From Tritonibacter aquimaris (GTDB lineage: Bacteria > Pseudomonadota > Alphaproteobacteria > Rhodobacterales > Rhodobacteraceae): DNA of 64,000 bases. The notes beneath the pieces are model-generated. The model saw only the letters and a program-made list of their open reading frames with translations. It did not search any database and was not told the DNA's origin. Position numbers and translations under genes: made by a program. The stretch is taken from NCBI RefSeq assembly GCF_009617595.1, contig NZ_WIXK01000010.1:41361-105360 (forward strand), read 5' to 3'. Position 1 is the first letter of the stretch. Each line of letters begins with the position of its first letter. This document shows, piece after piece, positions 46,132-58,215 of this stretch.

Positions 46132-46350
46132 TCAGATATAGAAGCTTTCAGAAAAAACGTGCTGAACGATCTGATCACGTTTCAGGCCACGTTCTGCCAG
46201 TTCTTCATCGCTCATCGCCATCAGGACGCGCGTGGCGCGAACCCGGCTGTTGGCTTCTCCGATCGCAACCAGAAAATTACCTAGCGCCACAAATGGGCGG
46301 GTCATAATGTTCCAGCCAAAGCTTGGTTTGACCGTCTGTGCAAGTGCCAT
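46132..46350 (-). CDS. DUF1127 domain protein
   Basis: A 72-residue protein with a C-terminal DUF1127/YjiS-like motif (MAMSDEELAERGLKRDQIVQHVF). Small DUF1127 proteins are known in alphaproteobacteria as Arg-rich or regulatory small proteins linked to RNA or phosphate/carbon metabolism, but this member's role is unknown. GGAGAGATATCC precedes the ATG. It is a single-gene unit ending at the shared terminator. Confidence 0.85.
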   Translation of the reverse strand: MALAQTVKPSFGWNIMTRPFVALGNFLVAIGEANSRVRATRVLMAMSDEELAERGLKRDQIVQHVFSESFYI

Positions 46351-46482
46351 TGGATATCTCTCCTAGAGTTTCGATATCCTCCCCTTGCACCGCGATATAG
46401 GTGCCACTGTTCGGCTGAGATAGGCCCGCAGCCGTATAGCCGCCATGCGGCCGCTGCAATTGAGATCGAGGCAGTCTAGGCC

Positions 46483-47439
46483 TTAATGAAGATTGCGCGT
46501 CAGGGTTTCAGAAAATCCGCGGATCAGTGACGCCAGTTCGGGATTGCGCACCCGTTCCGCGGCCTGTTGCGGGGATTGCCAGCTGCGCGCGCGCAGACCA
46601 TTTGAATGCGCGGCGGGGCAATGTTCATCCTCAACCCGCATCGCATGGAGCTGCACGTGACACACCCCACCCCATTTTCCTACGGTATATTCGCCAAACG
46701 CATGATCTGAAACTGGCCCGGACACGCCTGCTTCTTCCAGCGCTTCCTTGGCTGCAGAAACCTGCGGTGACAAGCCCGGCTCGCAGATGCCTTTTGGCAC
46801 CCCCCAATGACGGCCACTGCGGGTGGAAATCAACAGAATCTGCGGCCCCTGCGACACCCAGCGGTACGGCAGCACCCCGGATTGACGATAGTAATACGCA
46901 GGCCGCGATCGCCGGGCAGAACCATTGGGATCGGGAAACCCCCTGGGAAGATTCAGATCACTGAGAAGCTGAGACAGTTCTGCTTCAATCGTGCGGCCGG
47001 TGCTGCCATCCAGCTCGACTTCAAGCTGCGCAAGATGACCAAGCCCAAATTGTGCAGGCATCGCCTCTGGTCCCAACAAATGCAGCATCAGTTCCTGCAT
47101 GGCCGCGGGATGGCCAAAATAGATCAGATTGTTACGCATGAGATAGGGCGTGAGAATAGAGAGCTGCTCTGCCAAAGCTGGTCGATAAAGCCAGCGTTCA
47201 TAGCGAACCCTACTGGTGGGACGGCCGCAAACCTTGGCAGCTTTTTCCGCACTGGTCCGGGTACGATGGGCCGGTGAAGCCAGCATCGGGTCGTCAATGC
47301 CATGTTCCGCAAGATATGAGCCAAACTTCTGCGCCAGGCGTTTGCCTGAACTGCGCAATGGTCGTGAAAAATCATCGCCGGGCCAATTCGATTCGGTTTT
47401 GCCATGGCAGATGAGTGTCAGGCGTCGATGATGTCGCAT
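46483..47439 (-). CDS. Histidine-phosphatase / Nudix fusion protein
   Basis: A 318-residue two-domain protein. The N-terminal half resembles SixA/phosphoglycerate-mutase-type phosphatases (LASPAHRTRTSAEKAA, FGHPA), but the catalytic RHG is CHG at residues 11-13. The C-terminal half is a Nudix domain with box GxxxxxLxxxxxxxKEALEEAGV (about 219-241), where the usual first Glu is Leu and the Arg is Lys. AGGGAGG precedes the ATG. It lies 74 bases after the CofD-like gene on the same strand. It may hydrolyse a nucleotide or inositol-type diphosphate; the substrate is unknown. Confidence 0.82.
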   Translation of the reverse strand: MRHHRRLTLICHGKTESNWPGDDFSRPLRSSGKRLAQKFGSYLAEHGIDDPMLASPAHRTRTSAEKAAKVCGRPTSRVRYERWLYRPALAEQLSILTPYLMRNNLIYFGHPAAMQELMLHLLGPEAMPAQFGLGHLAQLEVELDGSTGRTIEAELSQLLSDLNLPRGFPDPNGSARRSRPAYYYRQSGVLPYRWVSQGPQILLISTRSGRHWGVPKGICEPGLSPQVSAAKEALEEAGVSGPVSDHAFGEYTVGKWGGVCHVQLHAMRVEDEHCPAAHSNGLRARSWQSPQQAAERVRNPELASLIRGFSETLTRNLH

Positions 47440-47513
47440 CCTCCCCTCCCTTCCGCAATAGGGCCACTATAGCAGATTATTGCCTCCGGGTCAGGTTTCA
47501 GGTTAACGCCTTG

Positions 47514-48701
47514 TCAGGTCATGGAAATCAGTGCTTCTGAGACGCGATCCGGATCATAACGATCAGCGCGGTCTTGTTGTGCAAGCGGGACCGCGACACA
47601 GGCAATTCCAAAGCGATGCTGCAGCAGCTCGGCCTGTGACGGGTCAAATGATTTGCTGTCACAAAGCACCACATCCATCAGTGCGCTATTTGCACAGTTG
47701 TCGCCCACATCCTGACGCAGCGCCTGCAAAATTGCCGCTACCTGATCCACCAAAGTCATACCAATACATTCAGGGTCACTCCCGAGACTTGGCAGATAGA
47801 CCTTCGGCACCGCGCGCCCGGCAATGGTACGCCCAGTCTCAGCTGGCAGCAAATTGGCGATCACACTGCTATAGAGACTGCCGGGCGCATAACAAATCAG
47901 ATCGGCGTCGGCGATGGCATCGCGGTTTCGTTCTGGCAGTTTGACCCGCTCAGCCTCTATCGCAGCGCCGTTTTCAACCAGAAACAGCTCTTTGATCGGC
48001 GCGGTGATGGGGGCCACTTCTTTGCCGGAGATCTGGCGTTGACCAATCACAGTGCTGCCATCCATCAACAGGGCGCCAAGGTCCAGATTGCGATCCACAA
48101 TTGAGCGCACCGTGCCTTTGACTGCCACCATCTTTGACATCAAAAACAACACGGGCTCCAGCGCGCGCTCATTGGCGAGATAGCCGCCTGCCAGAATAAG
48201 ATTGCCAACGCTCGCCCCTGCAAAGCTGAAATCCGGGGCGCGATGCTGATCAAAGACTTTCAGCTGCGACAGGATCAGACCGCGCATTGGTTGCGACACC
48301 GCCCGTATCATTGCGTGCCGCCCAGAGAGCAGGCTGCAAAATTCTTCTTGCAGCGCCATAGGCTCTGCCTTGACGGCGAAACGGTAGGTAAACAGCCGAT
48401 AGATATCAGGCTGCCCCAGCACTGTTTCATCCGCCAAGGCCATCAATCGGCTGCGAAGATCCCCAACAGCGGGCATATCGAACGCCTCGCGCAACACCTG
48501 CGAGCTGCCGCCGCTGTCGAAGGGCGTGATCAGATGCATGGAATTATGAGTGTAATGTTTGAGACTGCGCGCGATATCGTTGAGCGCGCTGCCGCCGCTG
48601 AAAAACAAAATGCGCGGGCCAAGATTAGGAAAGCTTTTGGCGCGCGCTACCCGCAGCCTATCCGGGATGTCCACAATGCGGGAGAGGTTCAAATCCACCA
48701 C
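47514..48701 (-). CDS. CofD/YvcK-like protein (GAK-system type)
   Basis: A 395-residue protein of the CofD/YvcK fold. The nucleotide-sugar or phosphate loop reads FFSGGSALND (33-42) instead of the YvcK GGGTGL. DSGGSSQVLREAFDMPAVGD and APGSLYSSVIANLL are family-typical. The details resemble the CofD-like proteins of the GAK gene system more than true YvcK or CofD. Start is GTG with GGAG upstream. It is followed by the phosphatase/Nudix fusion gene. F420 genes are absent, so lactate transferase activity is unlikely. Confidence 0.78.
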   Translation of the reverse strand: MVDLNLSRIVDIPDRLRVARAKSFPNLGPRILFFSGGSALNDIARSLKHYTHNSMHLITPFDSGGSSQVLREAFDMPAVGDLRSRLMALADETVLGQPDIYRLFTYRFAVKAEPMALQEEFCSLLSGRHAMIRAVSQPMRGLILSQLKVFDQHRAPDFSFAGASVGNLILAGGYLANERALEPVLFLMSKMVAVKGTVRSIVDRNLDLGALLMDGSTVIGQRQISGKEVAPITAPIKELFLVENGAAIEAERVKLPERNRDAIADADLICYAPGSLYSSVIANLLPAETGRTIAGRAVPKVYLPSLGSDPECIGMTLVDQVAAILQALRQDVGDNCANSALMDVVLCDSKSFDPSQAELLQHRFGIACVAVPLAQQDRADRYDPDRVSEALISMT

Positions 48702-49050
48702 GGGTCAATTCTCCAATGATCTGGCAACGCTATCAAAAGGCTTTTGCAGGATGCCGCGATCGAGCGACAGATGACACATAAAATTACTTTGTTGCCTGCC
48801 GGTGAACACACATACGTGCCCTTTTTTCAAAAGGGAGGCAGCCTGTGGACCGACGTAGCGAAAATAACGCGCAGCAACCAGCCATTCGACCTGTCTGGGC
48901 ACAGATCCGCCTTTGGGCGCACTTGCATCACTAGCCTGGCGCGAAACCTGCGCCCCGTTACAGGCTGGCTACCAATGAAAAGGCCCGCAAATTTGCGGGC
49001 CTTTTCTTGTTCTAGCGTGTCCCAGCGCCCAAAGGCACTGGGGGTCACTC
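48702..49050. other. Intergenic region upstream of the CofD-like gene
   Basis: A 349-base stretch. It holds the rpoC terminator at 48977-49006 and presumably the promoter of the CofD-like gene. Open frames that cross it lack ribosome sites and recognisable domains. Nothing else is seen. Confidence 0.5.
48977..49006. terminator. rpoC terminator
   Basis: A 30-base perfect palindrome (GAAAAGGCCCGC, AAATTT, GCGGGCCTTTTC), 45 bases downstream of the rpoC stop on the minus strand. Confidence 0.88.
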
Positions 49051-52000
49051 TTATTCGCGGCTTTCTGGTGTTTCCACCAGGATGTCCAGGTTGTCGCCAA
49101 GATCGTCTTCGACCACCGGAGCGGCCAGAGCAGCAGCTGCAGCAGCTTCTTCGCGACGCGCTTCGAGCACAACGCTGTCGCGTGCCTGTGCGACCTGACG
49201 CATACGCTGGGTTGCCCCACCAGTACCCGCCGGGATCAGACGACCCACGATTACGTTTTCCTTGAGGCCAACCAGCTTGTCTCTTTTGCCCTGAACGGAT
49301 GCTTCTGTCAGGACACGGGTGGTCTCCTGGAAGGAAGCCGCAGAGATAAAGGAGCGGGTCTGCAAGGACGCTTTGGTGATACCCAAGAGGATCGGCTCAC
49401 CTTTGGCAGTGCGCTTGCCACGGGCAATTGCCTTTTCATTGGCATGGTCGAACTCTTGTTTGTCCACGTGCTCACCTTTGAGCAGTGTGGTCTCACCAGA
49501 GTCGGAGATCTCCCACTTTTGCAGCATCTGGCGAACGATCACCTCGATGTGCTTGTCGTTGATCTTCACGCCCTGCAGACGATAAACGTCCTGAACTTCG
49601 TCGATCATGTAGTTCGCCAGTGCTTCAACACCCATGATGGACAGGATGTCGTGCGGTGCTGGGTTACCATCCATGATGTAGTCACCCTTCTGGACAAAGT
49701 CGCCTTCCTGAACAGGAATGTGCTTGCCCTTGGGAACCATGTATTCGACGGTTTCCAGTGTCTCATCTGCTGGCTCGATCGAGATGCGACGCTTGTTCTT
49801 GTAGTCGCGGCCAAAGCGCACGTAACCATCGATTTCGGCGATGATCGCGTGGTCTTTTGGACGACGAGCTTCGAACAGTTCCGCAACGCGCGGCAGACCA
49901 CCGGTGATGTCCTTGGTCTTGGCACCTTCACGCGGGATACGCGCAACGATGTCACCGGCTTTCATGGCTTGACCATCTTCGCACGACAAGATCGCGTCCA
50001 CAGACATCGGGTAGGTCACCGGATTGCCCAGATCGTTGCGGATCGGCTCACCGTCGCTGTCGATCAGGATGATCTCCGGCTTCATGTCGGAACCCTTAGG
50101 TGCTGCACGCCAGTCGATCACGATCTTCTGGGTCATACCTGTGGCTTCGTCGGTCTCTTCGCGCACCGCCAGACCAGAAACCAGGTCGACGTATTTTGCA
50201 GTACCGCCTTTTTCCGCGATGATCGGCAGGGTGTAAGGATCCCATTCGAACAGCTTGTCGCCACGGGCAATCTGCTGGCCTTCTTTGACAAACAGTTTGG
50301 AGCCATAACCCAGCTTGTGGCTGGCACGCTCTTCGCCGTGCTCGTCTTCGATGATCAGCTTCATGTTGCGGCCAACAACCAGGATCTCGCCATTGGCGTT
50401 TTCCAGGATGTTCGGGTTCTCGAATACGATCTTACCTTCCTGGCTTGCTTCCTGGAAGGACTGTTGACCACCCTGCGCAACGCCGCCGATGTGGAAGGTA
50501 CGCATGGTCAGCTGTGTACCAGGTTCACCAATCGACTGTGCCGCGATGATACCCACCGCTTCGCCGATGTTCACCTTGGTACCACGTGCAAGGTCACGAC
50601 CGTAACACTGAACACAGACGCCCTCTTCGCTTTCACAGGTCAGCGGCGAGCGGATGCGCATGGATTGAACACCCGCAGTTTCGATGGCGTCAGCCATACG
50701 CTCGTCGATGATCTGACCAGCGGCTGCAAGGATCTCTTCGCCACCCGGACGTTTCACGTCTTCTGCAACAACACGGCCCAGAACACGTTCACCAAGGGTT
50801 GCAACAACCTCACCGTCGTTCACAGCCGCTTCGGCGGTGATCGAGTTTTCGGTGCCACAGTCGTGTTCGCGAACGATACAATCCTGTGCAACGTCCACCA
50901 GACGACGGGTCAGGTAACCGGAGTTCGCGGTCTTCAAAGCGGTATCTGACAGACCCTTACGGGCACCGTGGGTGGAGTTGAAGTACTCCAGAACGGTCAG
51001 ACCTTCTTTAAAGTTCGAGATAACCGGCGTTTCGATGATGTCGCCGTTCGGCTTTGCCATCAGGCCGCGCATACCGCCCAGCTGACGCATCTGAGTAACC
51101 GAGCCACGCGCACCGGAGTGGGCCATCATGTAAACCGAGTTCGGTTCCATAACCGCGCCGTTCTCGTCACGCTTTTCGTCCGAGATGGTGGACATCATCG
51201 CGTCGGTGAGCTTGTCGTTACACTTCGACCAGGCATCAACAACTTTGTTGTATTTTTCGCCCTGAGTAATCAGGCCGTCCATATACTGCTGTTCAAAGTC
51301 TTTCACCTGATCACGGGTGCCATCAACGATGGTCCATTTGTTTTCAGGGATTACCATGTCGTCTTTGCCGAACGAGATGCCCGCCTTAAACGCTTCGCGG
51401 AAGCCCATAGTCATGATCTGGTCACAGAAGATGACGGACTCTTTCTGACCGCAGTAGCGATAGACGGTGTCAATGACCTGCTGAACTTCTTTCTTCCGCA
51501 GAAGACGGTTCACCAGTTCAAACGGCGCCTTGGCGTTTTTCGGCAGGAGCGAGCCCAGACGGACGCGGCCCGGCGTGGTTTCAAAACGCTGGTAGACCTC
51601 GTTGCCTTCTTCGTCGATCTGCAGAATGCGGGCAGTGATTTTGGAGTGCAGGTGCACTTCACCGGCGTCAAGCGCGTGATGCACTTCTTCCAGTGTACCA
51701 AACACTTTGCCTTCGCCGATCATGCCTTCGCGTTCCAGGGTCAGATAGTAGAGACCCAAGATCATATCCTGCGAGGGAACGATGATCGGTGCACCGTTTG
51801 CAGGTGACAGAACGTTGTTGGTCGACATCATCAGAACACGCGCTTCCAGCTGGGCCTCAAGGCTCAGCGGAACGTGAACCGCCATCTGGTCACCGTCAAA
51901 GTCAGCGTTAAACGCCGAACATACGAGCGGGTGCAGCTGGATCGCTTTACCTTCGATCAGAGTGGGTTCAAACGCCTGGATCCCCAAACGGTGCAGCGTG

Positions 52001-53289
52001 GGCGCACGGTTCAGCATGACCGGGTGTTCGCGGATCACCTCATCGAGGATATCCCACACTTCGGGACGCTCTTTTTCAACAAGCTTTTTCGCCTGTTTCA
52101 CGGTGGAAGACAGACCTTTGGCTTCCAGACGCGAATAGATGAACGGCTTGAAGAGTTCCAACGCCATCTTCTTGGGCAGGCCACATTGATGCAGCTTCAG
52201 CTCAGGACCGGTCACAATCACCGAACGGCCAGAGAAGTCGACGCGCTTACCCAAAAGGTTTTGACGGAAACGACCCTGCTTACCTTTCAGCATGTCCGAA
52301 AGCGATTTCAGCGGACGCTTGTTGGCGCCAGTGATCACACGACCGCGGCGGCCGTTGTCAAACAGCGCATCCACAGATTCCTGCAGCATCCGCTTTTCGT
52401 TGCGCACGATGATGTCAGGTGCGCGCAGTTCAATCAGACGCTTCAGACGGTTGTTCCGGTTGATCACACGACGATACAGATCGTTGAGGTCAGAGGTTGC
52501 GAAACGGCCCCCATCCAGCGGCACCAGCGGGCGCAGCTCTGGCGGGATAACCGGCACAACGGTCATGATCATCCATTCCGGACGGTTGCCGGATTCCAGG
52601 AAGCTCTCAACCACTTTCAGGCGTTTGATGATCTTCTTGGGCTTCAGCTCACCGGTGGCTTCGGCCAGTTCAGCGCGCAGCTGCTCTGCCTCAGACTCCA
52701 GATCGATCTGGGCCAGCATGTCACGGATTGCTTCCGCACCGATGTTGGCAGTGAACGCGTCCATGCCGAACTGGTCTTGCGCGTCCATGTACTCTTCTTC
52801 GGTCATCATCTGGCCGTATTGCAGGTCGGTCAGACCCGGCTCGATGACAACGTAGTTTTCAAAGTACAGAACACGTTCCAGATCACGCAGGGTCATATCC
52901 AGCATGAGACCGATGCGGCTTGGCAGCGATTTCAGGAACCAGATGTGCGCAACCGGAGCTGCCAGTTCAATGTGGCCCATACGCTCACGGCGTACTTTTT
53001 GAAGGGTAACTTCAACACCACATTTTTCGCAGACAACGCCGCGATATTTCATGCGCTTATATTTGCCGCAGAGACATTCATAGTCTTTGATCGGGCCAAA
53101 GATACGCGCGCAGAACAGGCCGTCGCGTTCGGGTTTGAACGTACGGTAGTTGATGGTTTCTGGCTTTTTGATCTCGCCATAGGACCAAGACAGGATCCGT
53201 TCCGGCGACGCCAGCGAGACTTTGATTTCGTCAAAGACTTTGGGCGGCGTCAGCGGGTTGAACGGGTTGTTGGTGATTTCCTGGTTCAT
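49051..53289 (-). CDS. rpoC: RNA polymerase beta-prime subunit
   Basis: The 1412-residue catalytic subunit of RNA polymerase. The N-terminal zinc site ([20 protein letters not shown], about 70-90) and the active-site Mg2+ motif NADFDGDQM (about 464-472) are intact. A second zinc-binding region with [13 protein letters not shown] lies further on. The gene follows rpoB by 52 bases on the same strand and ends the ribosomal protein/RNA polymerase run at a strong terminator. Confidence 0.99.
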   Translation of the reverse strand: MNQEITNNPFNPLTPPKVFDEIKVSLASPERILSWSYGEIKKPETINYRTFKPERDGLFCARIFGPIKDYECLCGKYKRMKYRGVVCEKCGVEVTLQKVRRERMGHIELAAPVAHIWFLKSLPSRIGLMLDMTLRDLERVLYFENYVVIEPGLTDLQYGQMMTEEEYMDAQDQFGMDAFTANIGAEAIRDMLAQIDLESEAEQLRAELAEATGELKPKKIIKRLKVVESFLESGNRPEWMIMTVVPVIPPELRPLVPLDGGRFATSDLNDLYRRVINRNNRLKRLIELRAPDIIVRNEKRMLQESVDALFDNGRRGRVITGANKRPLKSLSDMLKGKQGRFRQNLLGKRVDFSGRSVIVTGPELKLHQCGLPKKMALELFKPFIYSRLEAKGLSSTVKQAKKLVEKERPEVWDILDEVIREHPVMLNRAPTLHRLGIQAFEPTLIEGKAIQLHPLVCSAFNADFDGDQMAVHVPLSLEAQLEARVLMMSTNNVLSPANGAPIIVPSQDMILGLYYLTLEREGMIGEGKVFGTLEEVHHALDAGEVHLHSKITARILQIDEEGNEVYQRFETTPGRVRLGSLLPKNAKAPFELVNRLLRKKEVQQVIDTVYRYCGQKESVIFCDQIMTMGFREAFKAGISFGKDDMVIPENKWTIVDGTRDQVKDFEQQYMDGLITQGEKYNKVVDAWSKCNDKLTDAMMSTISDEKRDENGAVMEPNSVYMMAHSGARGSVTQMRQLGGMRGLMAKPNGDIIETPVISNFKEGLTVLEYFNSTHGARKGLSDTALKTANSGYLTRRLVDVAQDCIVREHDCGTENSITAEAAVNDGEVVATLGERVLGRVVAEDVKRPGGEEILAAAGQIIDERMADAIETAGVQSMRIRSPLTCESEEGVCVQCYGRDLARGTKVNIGEAVGIIAAQSIGEPGTQLTMRTFHIGGVAQGGQQSFQEASQEGKIVFENPNILENANGEILVVGRNMKLIIEDEHGEERASHKLGYGSKLFVKEGQQIARGDKLFEWDPYTLPIIAEKGGTAKYVDLVSGLAVREETDEATGMTQKIVIDWRAAPKGSDMKPEIILIDSDGEPIRNDLGNPVTYPMSVDAILSCEDGQAMKAGDIVARIPREGAKTKDITGGLPRVAELFEARRPKDHAIIAEIDGYVRFGRDYKNKRRISIEPADETLETVEYMVPKGKHIPVQEGDFVQKGDYIMDGNPAPHDILSIMGVEALANYMIDEVQDVYRLQGVKINDKHIEVIVRQMLQKWEISDSGETTLLKGEHVDKQEFDHANEKAIARGKRTAKGEPILLGITKASLQTRSFISAASFQETTRVLTEASVQGKRDKLVGLKENVIVGRLIPAGTGGATQRMRQVAQARDSVVLEARREEAAAAAALAAPVVEDDLGDNLDILVETPESRE

Positions 53290-53341
53290 TTTGATACCTC
53301 AAATTTCGCGGAAGGGGGGAGCGGGGTAAGGGCCGAAGCCC

Positions 53342-56300
53342 TTACTCTTCTGCCTCCGCATCCAGGAGTTCCATATTCAGGCCGAGGCCGCGGACTTCTT
53401 TCACCAGAACGTTGAACGATTCTGGGATACCCGCTTCAAAGTTATCCTCGCCCTTGACGATGCTTTCATAGACCTTGGTCCGGCCCGCCACGTCATCCGA
53501 TTTAACGGTGAGCATTTCCTGCAGGGTGTAGGCAGCGCCATAAGCTTCCAGCGCCCAGACTTCCATTTCCCCGAAACGCTGACCACCGAACTGCGCCTTA
53601 CCACCCAGCGGCTGCTGGGTAACGAGGGAGTATGGACCAGTGGAACGTGCGTGGATCTTGTCATCAACCAGGTGGTGCAGTTTCAGCAGGTATTTGACAC
53701 CCACTGTTACCGGACGGGCAAACTGTTCACCGGTGCGGCCATCAAACAGAACCGACTGACCGGAGCTGTCAAAGCCTGCACGCACCAGCGCGTCGTTCAC
53801 ATCGCCTTCTTTTGCACCATCAAAGACCGGGGTTGCGATCGGAACACCGCGGGCAACATTGCCTGCCGCTTCCAACAGTTGGTCTTCTTCCATGCCGGTG
53901 ATGCCTTCGTCATAGACGTCTTCACCATAGGCCAGGCGCATAGCTTCGCGCACCGGAGTCAGGTCGCCAGAACGACGGTATTCCTGCATCGCGTCGTCAA
54001 CCTTGATACCAAGGCCACGTGCGGCCCAACCCATGTGGGTTTCAAGGATCTGACCAACGTTCATACGCGATGGAACACCAAGTGGGTTCAGACAGAAGTC
54101 AACCGGGGTACCATCAGCAAGGAACGGCATGTCTTCCATGGGAACAACGCGGGAGATAACACCCTTGTTCCCGTGACGACCGGCCATTTTATCACCCGGC
54201 TGCAGCTTACGCTTAACGGCGATGAAGACTTTTACCATCTTCATCACACCCGGCGGCAGATCGTCGCCACGGCGGACTTTTTCGACCTTATCTTCAAAAC
54301 GGGCGTCCAGAGCACGTTTTTGTGCTTCGTACTGCTCGTTCAGAGCTTCAACCACCTGTGCGGACTGCTCATCTTCGAGCGCCAGCATCCACCATTGGCC
54401 GCGCGGCATGGAATCCAGCAGCTCTTCGGTGATTTCGGTGCCGGTGCGAATGCCTTTTGGCCCCTTAACAGCAACCTTACCGTTCAGCATGCCACGCAGA
54501 CGCGCGTAGATGTTGCGATCCAGGATTACCAGTTCGTCGTCGCGGTCACGGGCGAGGCGTTCAACTTCCTCACGTTCGATCTGCAGCGCACGTTCGTCTT
54601 TTTCCACACCATGGCGGTTAAAGACGCGCACTTCGACAACAGTACCGTAGTCACCTGGTTTCACACGCAGCGAGGTGTCACGCACATCAGAGGCTTTTTC
54701 ACCAAAGATCGCACGCAGCAGTTTCTCTTCTGGTGTCATTGGCGATTCACCTTTGGGGGTGATCTTACCAACCAGAATGTCGCCCGGCTCTACGTCGGCA
54801 CCAATGTATACGATGCCCGCCTCGTCGAGGTTGCGCAGCGCTTCTTCACCAACGTTTGGAATGTCGCGGGTGATTTCTTCTGGGCCAAGCTTGGTGTCAC
54901 GTGCGGCGACTTCAAATTCCTCGATGTGAACCGAGGTGAAGACGTCGTCACGCGCGATACGCTCAGAGATCAGGATGGAGTCTTCGTAGTTGTAGCCGTT
55001 CCAAGGCATAAACGCGACGACCACGTTTTTACCCAGAGCCAGCTCACCCATATCAGTGGATGGACCGTCGGCAATGACTTCACCTTTTTGAACCGTGTCG
55101 CCTACTTTCACCAGCGGACGCTGGTTGATGCAGGTGTTCTGGTTCGAACGCTGGAACTTGCGCATGCGGTAGATATCAACGCCCGCATCACCCAGTTCGA
55201 GATCCGAAGTCGCGCGGATAACGATACGCTGAGCATCAACCTGGTCGATGATACCGGCACGGCGTGCCTGGATCGCAGCGCCCGAGTCGATCGCAACTTT
55301 TTCTTCGATACCGGTGCCCACCAGCGGCGCTTCTGCGCGCAGCAATGGAACCGCCTGACGTTGCATGTTCGAACCCATCAGGGCCCGGTTCGCATCGTCG
55401 TTTTCGAGGAACGGGATCAGCGATGCCGCAACCGAGACCAACTGTTTTGGTGAAACGTCGATCAGATCAACCGCGTCGCTTGGCGCCATAGTGTAGTCGC
55501 CGGACTGACGGGTGTTGACCAGGTCGTTAACGAACTTGCCGTCTTCGTCGAGGCTCGCGTTTGCCTGCGCAACGGTGTGGCGCATTTCTTCGGTTGCCGA
55601 CATGTAATGTACTTCGTCGGTAACTTTAGAATCCACAACCTTGCGGTAAGGCGTTTCGATAAAGCCGTATTTGTTCACGCGGGCAAAGGTTGCCAGCGAG
55701 TTGATCAGACCAATGTTCGGGCCTTCCGGTGTTTCAATCGGACACATCCGACCATAGTGGGTCGGGTGAACGTCGCGCACCTCAAAGCCCGCACGCTCAC
55801 GGGTCAAACCGCCAGGGCCAAGCGCCGAGAGACGACGTTTGTGCGTCACCTCAGAAAGCGGGTTGGTTTGGTCCATGAACTGGCTGAGCTGCGAAGAACC
55901 GAAGAATTCACGCACAGCTGCGGCAGCTGGTTTCGCGTTGATCAGGTCTTGCGGCATGATGGTGTCGATTTCAACCGACGACATGCGTTCCTTGATTGCG
56001 CGCTCCATGCGCAACAGGCCAACACGGTACTGGTTTTCCATCAGCTCGCCAACGGAACGCACACGACGGTTGCCAAGGTGGTCAATGTCGTCGATGTCAC
56101 CACGGCCATCGCGCAGGTCAACCAGCGCTTTGATACATGCGATGATGTCTTCCTTGCGCAGGGTGCGCATGGTGTCTTCCGCATCCAATGCCAGACGCAT
56201 GTTCATCTTCACACGACCAACGGCCGAAAGGTCATAGCGCTCGCTGTCGAAGAACAGGGTGTCAAACAGCGCCGAGGCTGCTTCAACGGTGGGCGGCTCA

Positions 56301-57478
56301 CCCGGGCGCATCACGCGATAGATGTCCATAAGCGCAGTTTCACGGGACATGTTCTTGTCCTGCGCCATGGTGTTGCGGATATAGGGGCCATAGTTGACGT
56401 TATCGATGTCAAGAACCGGAATGTCGGTGATACCCGCATCCATCAGTTCTTTCAGCGAGCCGCCAATCAGATCGCCACCCTTGTCATACTCAAGGGTCAG
56501 CTCATCACCAGCTTCAACGTAGATTGCACCGTTTTCTTCGTTGATGATGTCTTTGGAGACAAATTTACCAACGATGTGATCAAACGGAACCAGCAGCTCG
56601 GTGATGGTGCCTTCGTCGATCATCTTCTTCACGGCACGAGGGGTAACCTTCTTGCCTGCTTCGCAGATGATTTCGCCGGTGGCCGCGTCAACCAGATCAT
56701 AGCTCGGACGGGTGCCGCGTACGCGCTCAGGGAAGAACGGGGTTACCCAGCCGCGTGTTTTTTCCAGCTTGTAGTTGACGGTATTGAAATACGCGTCACA
56801 GATACCTTCCTGGTCCAGACCCAGCGCATACAGCAGGGTGGTCACAGGCAATTTGCGGCGACGGTCGATACGCGCAAACACGATGTCTTTTGCGTCGAAC
56901 TCAAAGTCGAGCCAGGAACCGCGGTACGGGATGATACGGCATGCAAAAAGCAGTTTACCCGAAGAGTGGGTTTTACCCTTGTCGTGGTCAAAGAACACGC
57001 CCGGCGAGCGGTGCATCTGCGATACGATCACACGCTCGGTGCCATTGACAACAAATGTGCCGTTCGGGGTCATCAAAGGCATATCGCCCATGAAGACGTC
57101 CTGCTCTTTGATGTCTTTCACCGATTTTGCACCGGTGTCTTCGTCCACATCAAAGACGATCAGACGCAGAGTAACCTTCAGCGGCGCGCTGTAGGTCATG
57201 TCGCGCTGCATACATTCTTCAACGTCGTACTTCGGCTGTTCCAGCTCGTATTTCACAAACTCCAGAACGGAGGTTTCGTTGAAATCCTTGATGGGAAAAA
57301 CAGATTGAAACACACCCATGATGCCTTCGCCGTCAGACGGCAGATCTGCATCACCTGAGCGCAGGAAAAGGTCATAAGAAGATTTCTGAACCTCAATAAG
57401 GTTCGGCATATCCAGCACTTCGCGGATTTTGCCGTAGTATTTCCGAAGACGTTTCTGGCCAAGGAACGTTTGAGCCAT
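53342..57478 (-). CDS. rpoB: RNA polymerase beta subunit
   Basis: The 1378-residue beta subunit. The rifampicin-binding segment [20 protein letters not shown] followed by [13 protein letters not shown] has the wild-type residues expected of a sensitive enzyme, including the Asp, His and Ser positions usually changed in resistance. The conserved [12 protein letters not shown] is present. The ATG at 57478 ([13 protein letters not shown]) follows AAAGGTGA and is preferred to a GTG four codons upstream. Confidence 0.99.
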   Translation of the reverse strand: MAQTFLGQKRLRKYYGKIREVLDMPNLIEVQKSSYDLFLRSGDADLPSDGEGIMGVFQSVFPIKDFNETSVLEFVKYELEQPKYDVEECMQRDMTYSAPLKVTLRLIVFDVDEDTGAKSVKDIKEQDVFMGDMPLMTPNGTFVVNGTERVIVSQMHRSPGVFFDHDKGKTHSSGKLLFACRIIPYRGSWLDFEFDAKDIVFARIDRRRKLPVTTLLYALGLDQEGICDAYFNTVNYKLEKTRGWVTPFFPERVRGTRPSYDLVDAATGEIICEAGKKVTPRAVKKMIDEGTITELLVPFDHIVGKFVSKDIINEENGAIYVEAGDELTLEYDKGGDLIGGSLKELMDAGITDIPVLDIDNVNYGPYIRNTMAQDKNMSRETALMDIYRVMRPGEPPTVEAASALFDTLFFDSERYDLSAVGRVKMNMRLALDAEDTMRTLRKEDIIACIKALVDLRDGRGDIDDIDHLGNRRVRSVGELMENQYRVGLLRMERAIKERMSSVEIDTIMPQDLINAKPAAAAVREFFGSSQLSQFMDQTNPLSEVTHKRRLSALGPGGLTRERAGFEVRDVHPTHYGRMCPIETPEGPNIGLINSLATFARVNKYGFIETPYRKVVDSKVTDEVHYMSATEEMRHTVAQANASLDEDGKFVNDLVNTRQSGDYTMAPSDAVDLIDVSPKQLVSVAASLIPFLENDDANRALMGSNMQRQAVPLLRAEAPLVGTGIEEKVAIDSGAAIQARRAGIIDQVDAQRIVIRATSDLELGDAGVDIYRMRKFQRSNQNTCINQRPLVKVGDTVQKGEVIADGPSTDMGELALGKNVVVAFMPWNGYNYEDSILISERIARDDVFTSVHIEEFEVAARDTKLGPEEITRDIPNVGEEALRNLDEAGIVYIGADVEPGDILVGKITPKGESPMTPEEKLLRAIFGEKASDVRDTSLRVKPGDYGTVVEVRVFNRHGVEKDERALQIEREEVERLARDRDDELVILDRNIYARLRGMLNGKVAVKGPKGIRTGTEITEELLDSMPRGQWWMLALEDEQSAQVVEALNEQYEAQKRALDARFEDKVEKVRRGDDLPPGVMKMVKVFIAVKRKLQPGDKMAGRHGNKGVISRVVPMEDMPFLADGTPVDFCLNPLGVPSRMNVGQILETHMGWAARGLGIKVDDAMQEYRRSGDLTPVREAMRLAYGEDVYDEGITGMEEDQLLEAAGNVARGVPIATPVFDGAKEGDVNDALVRAGFDSSGQSVLFDGRTGEQFARPVTVGVKYLLKLHHLVDDKIHARSTGPYSLVTQQPLGGKAQFGGQRFGEMEVWALEAYGAAYTLQEMLTVKSDDVAGRTKVYESIVKGEDNFEAGIPESFNVLVKEVRGLGLNMELLDAEAEE

Positions 57479-57662
57479 GTCAGATGTCACCTTTCGATAT
57501 TCTCACGGAAACAAGAGCGCCGCCGGGCTCCGGCGCCTTGCCCATACGAGACAGCGTGTTCGGATCTATTCATGGCCGTCGTCCCGTATGACGGCCTTCC
57601 CGATCCCTTGAACCTCGCCTTAGAAAACGCCCCAGAGATGAGACCCTTGCTAAGACAGGTAC

Positions 57663-57692
57663 GGCTGGGCTCGGGGAACCCCGAACCCAGCC
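57663..57692. promoter_or_regulatory. Hairpin in the rplL-rpoB intergenic region
   Basis: GGCTGGGCTCGGGG (57663-57676) pairs with CCCCGAACCCAGCC (57679-57692), 13 of 14 pairs. It lies in the 282-base gap between rplL and rpoB, where many bacteria place an attenuator or RNase III processing site that lowers rpoBC expression relative to rplJL. A longer, imperfect repeat containing TTGGGAG/CTCCCAA lies near 57697-57755. Confidence 0.6.
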
Positions 57693-57760
57693 TGAAACTT
57701 GGGAGTATTGAAAGCAACTTCACTGGGAAATTGCTACTCTTTTCTCTCCCAAAGCGGCGC

Positions 57761-58135
57761 TTAGGCCAGCTCGACTTCTGCGCCAGCTGCTTCCAGCTTC
57801 GCTTTGACGTCTTCTGCTTCCGCTTTGTCTACGCCTTCTTTGATCTTGCCGCCTTTTTCGACCAGCTCTTTGGCTTCTTTCAGGCCAAGACCGGTGATGC
57901 CGCGAACTTCTTTGATCACGTTGATTTTGGAGGCGCCGGCGTTCTTCAGAACAACGTCGAACTCGGTTTTTTCTTCTTCAGCTGCGCCACCGGCGTCTGC
58001 GCCGCCAGCCATTACAACTGCGCCGCCTGCTGCGGGCTCGATGCCATACTCGTCTTTGAGGATGGTTTTCAGTTCTTGTGCTTCCAGCAGGGTCAGACCA
58101 ACGATGCTTTCCGCGAGTGCTTTCAGATCAGCCAT
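57761..58135 (-). CDS. rplL: 50S ribosomal protein L7/L12
   Basis: A 124-residue stalk protein with the N-terminal dimerisation region ([20 protein letters not shown]), an Ala/Gly-rich hinge (about 38-52) and a C-terminal factor-binding domain ([20 protein letters not shown]). The ATG at 58135 is the family start; an in-frame upstream start would read through the intergenic sequence. It follows rplJ by 80 bases. Confidence 0.98.
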   Translation of the reverse strand: MADLKALAESIVGLTLLEAQELKTILKDEYGIEPAAGGAVVMAGGADAGGAAEEEKTEFDVVLKNAGASKINVIKEVRGITGLGLKEAKELVEKGGKIKEGVDKAEAEDVKAKLEAAGAEVELA

Positions 58136-58215
58136 TTTCTTAGCTCTTTCCGTATAAAAGTATGTGTGTTCCAACGTAAGGGTTCACCCTACGCCAGCCA
58201 TTCAGTTCCAACCGC

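Noticed and set aside
48705..48902. 65-codon minus-strand open frame upstream of the CofD-like gene
   Set aside because: No ribosome site or recognisable family; more likely leader or promoter DNA.
49444..50949. 501-codon plus-strand open frame opposite rpoC
   Set aside because: Long antisense frames are common opposite biased coding in GC-rich genes; rpoC is certain and the antisense product resembles nothing.
53651..55453. 600-codon plus-strand open frame opposite rpoB (and the similar one at 55577-57358)
   Set aside because: Antisense shadow of rpoB, with composition rich in His, Phe and Thr and no domain.
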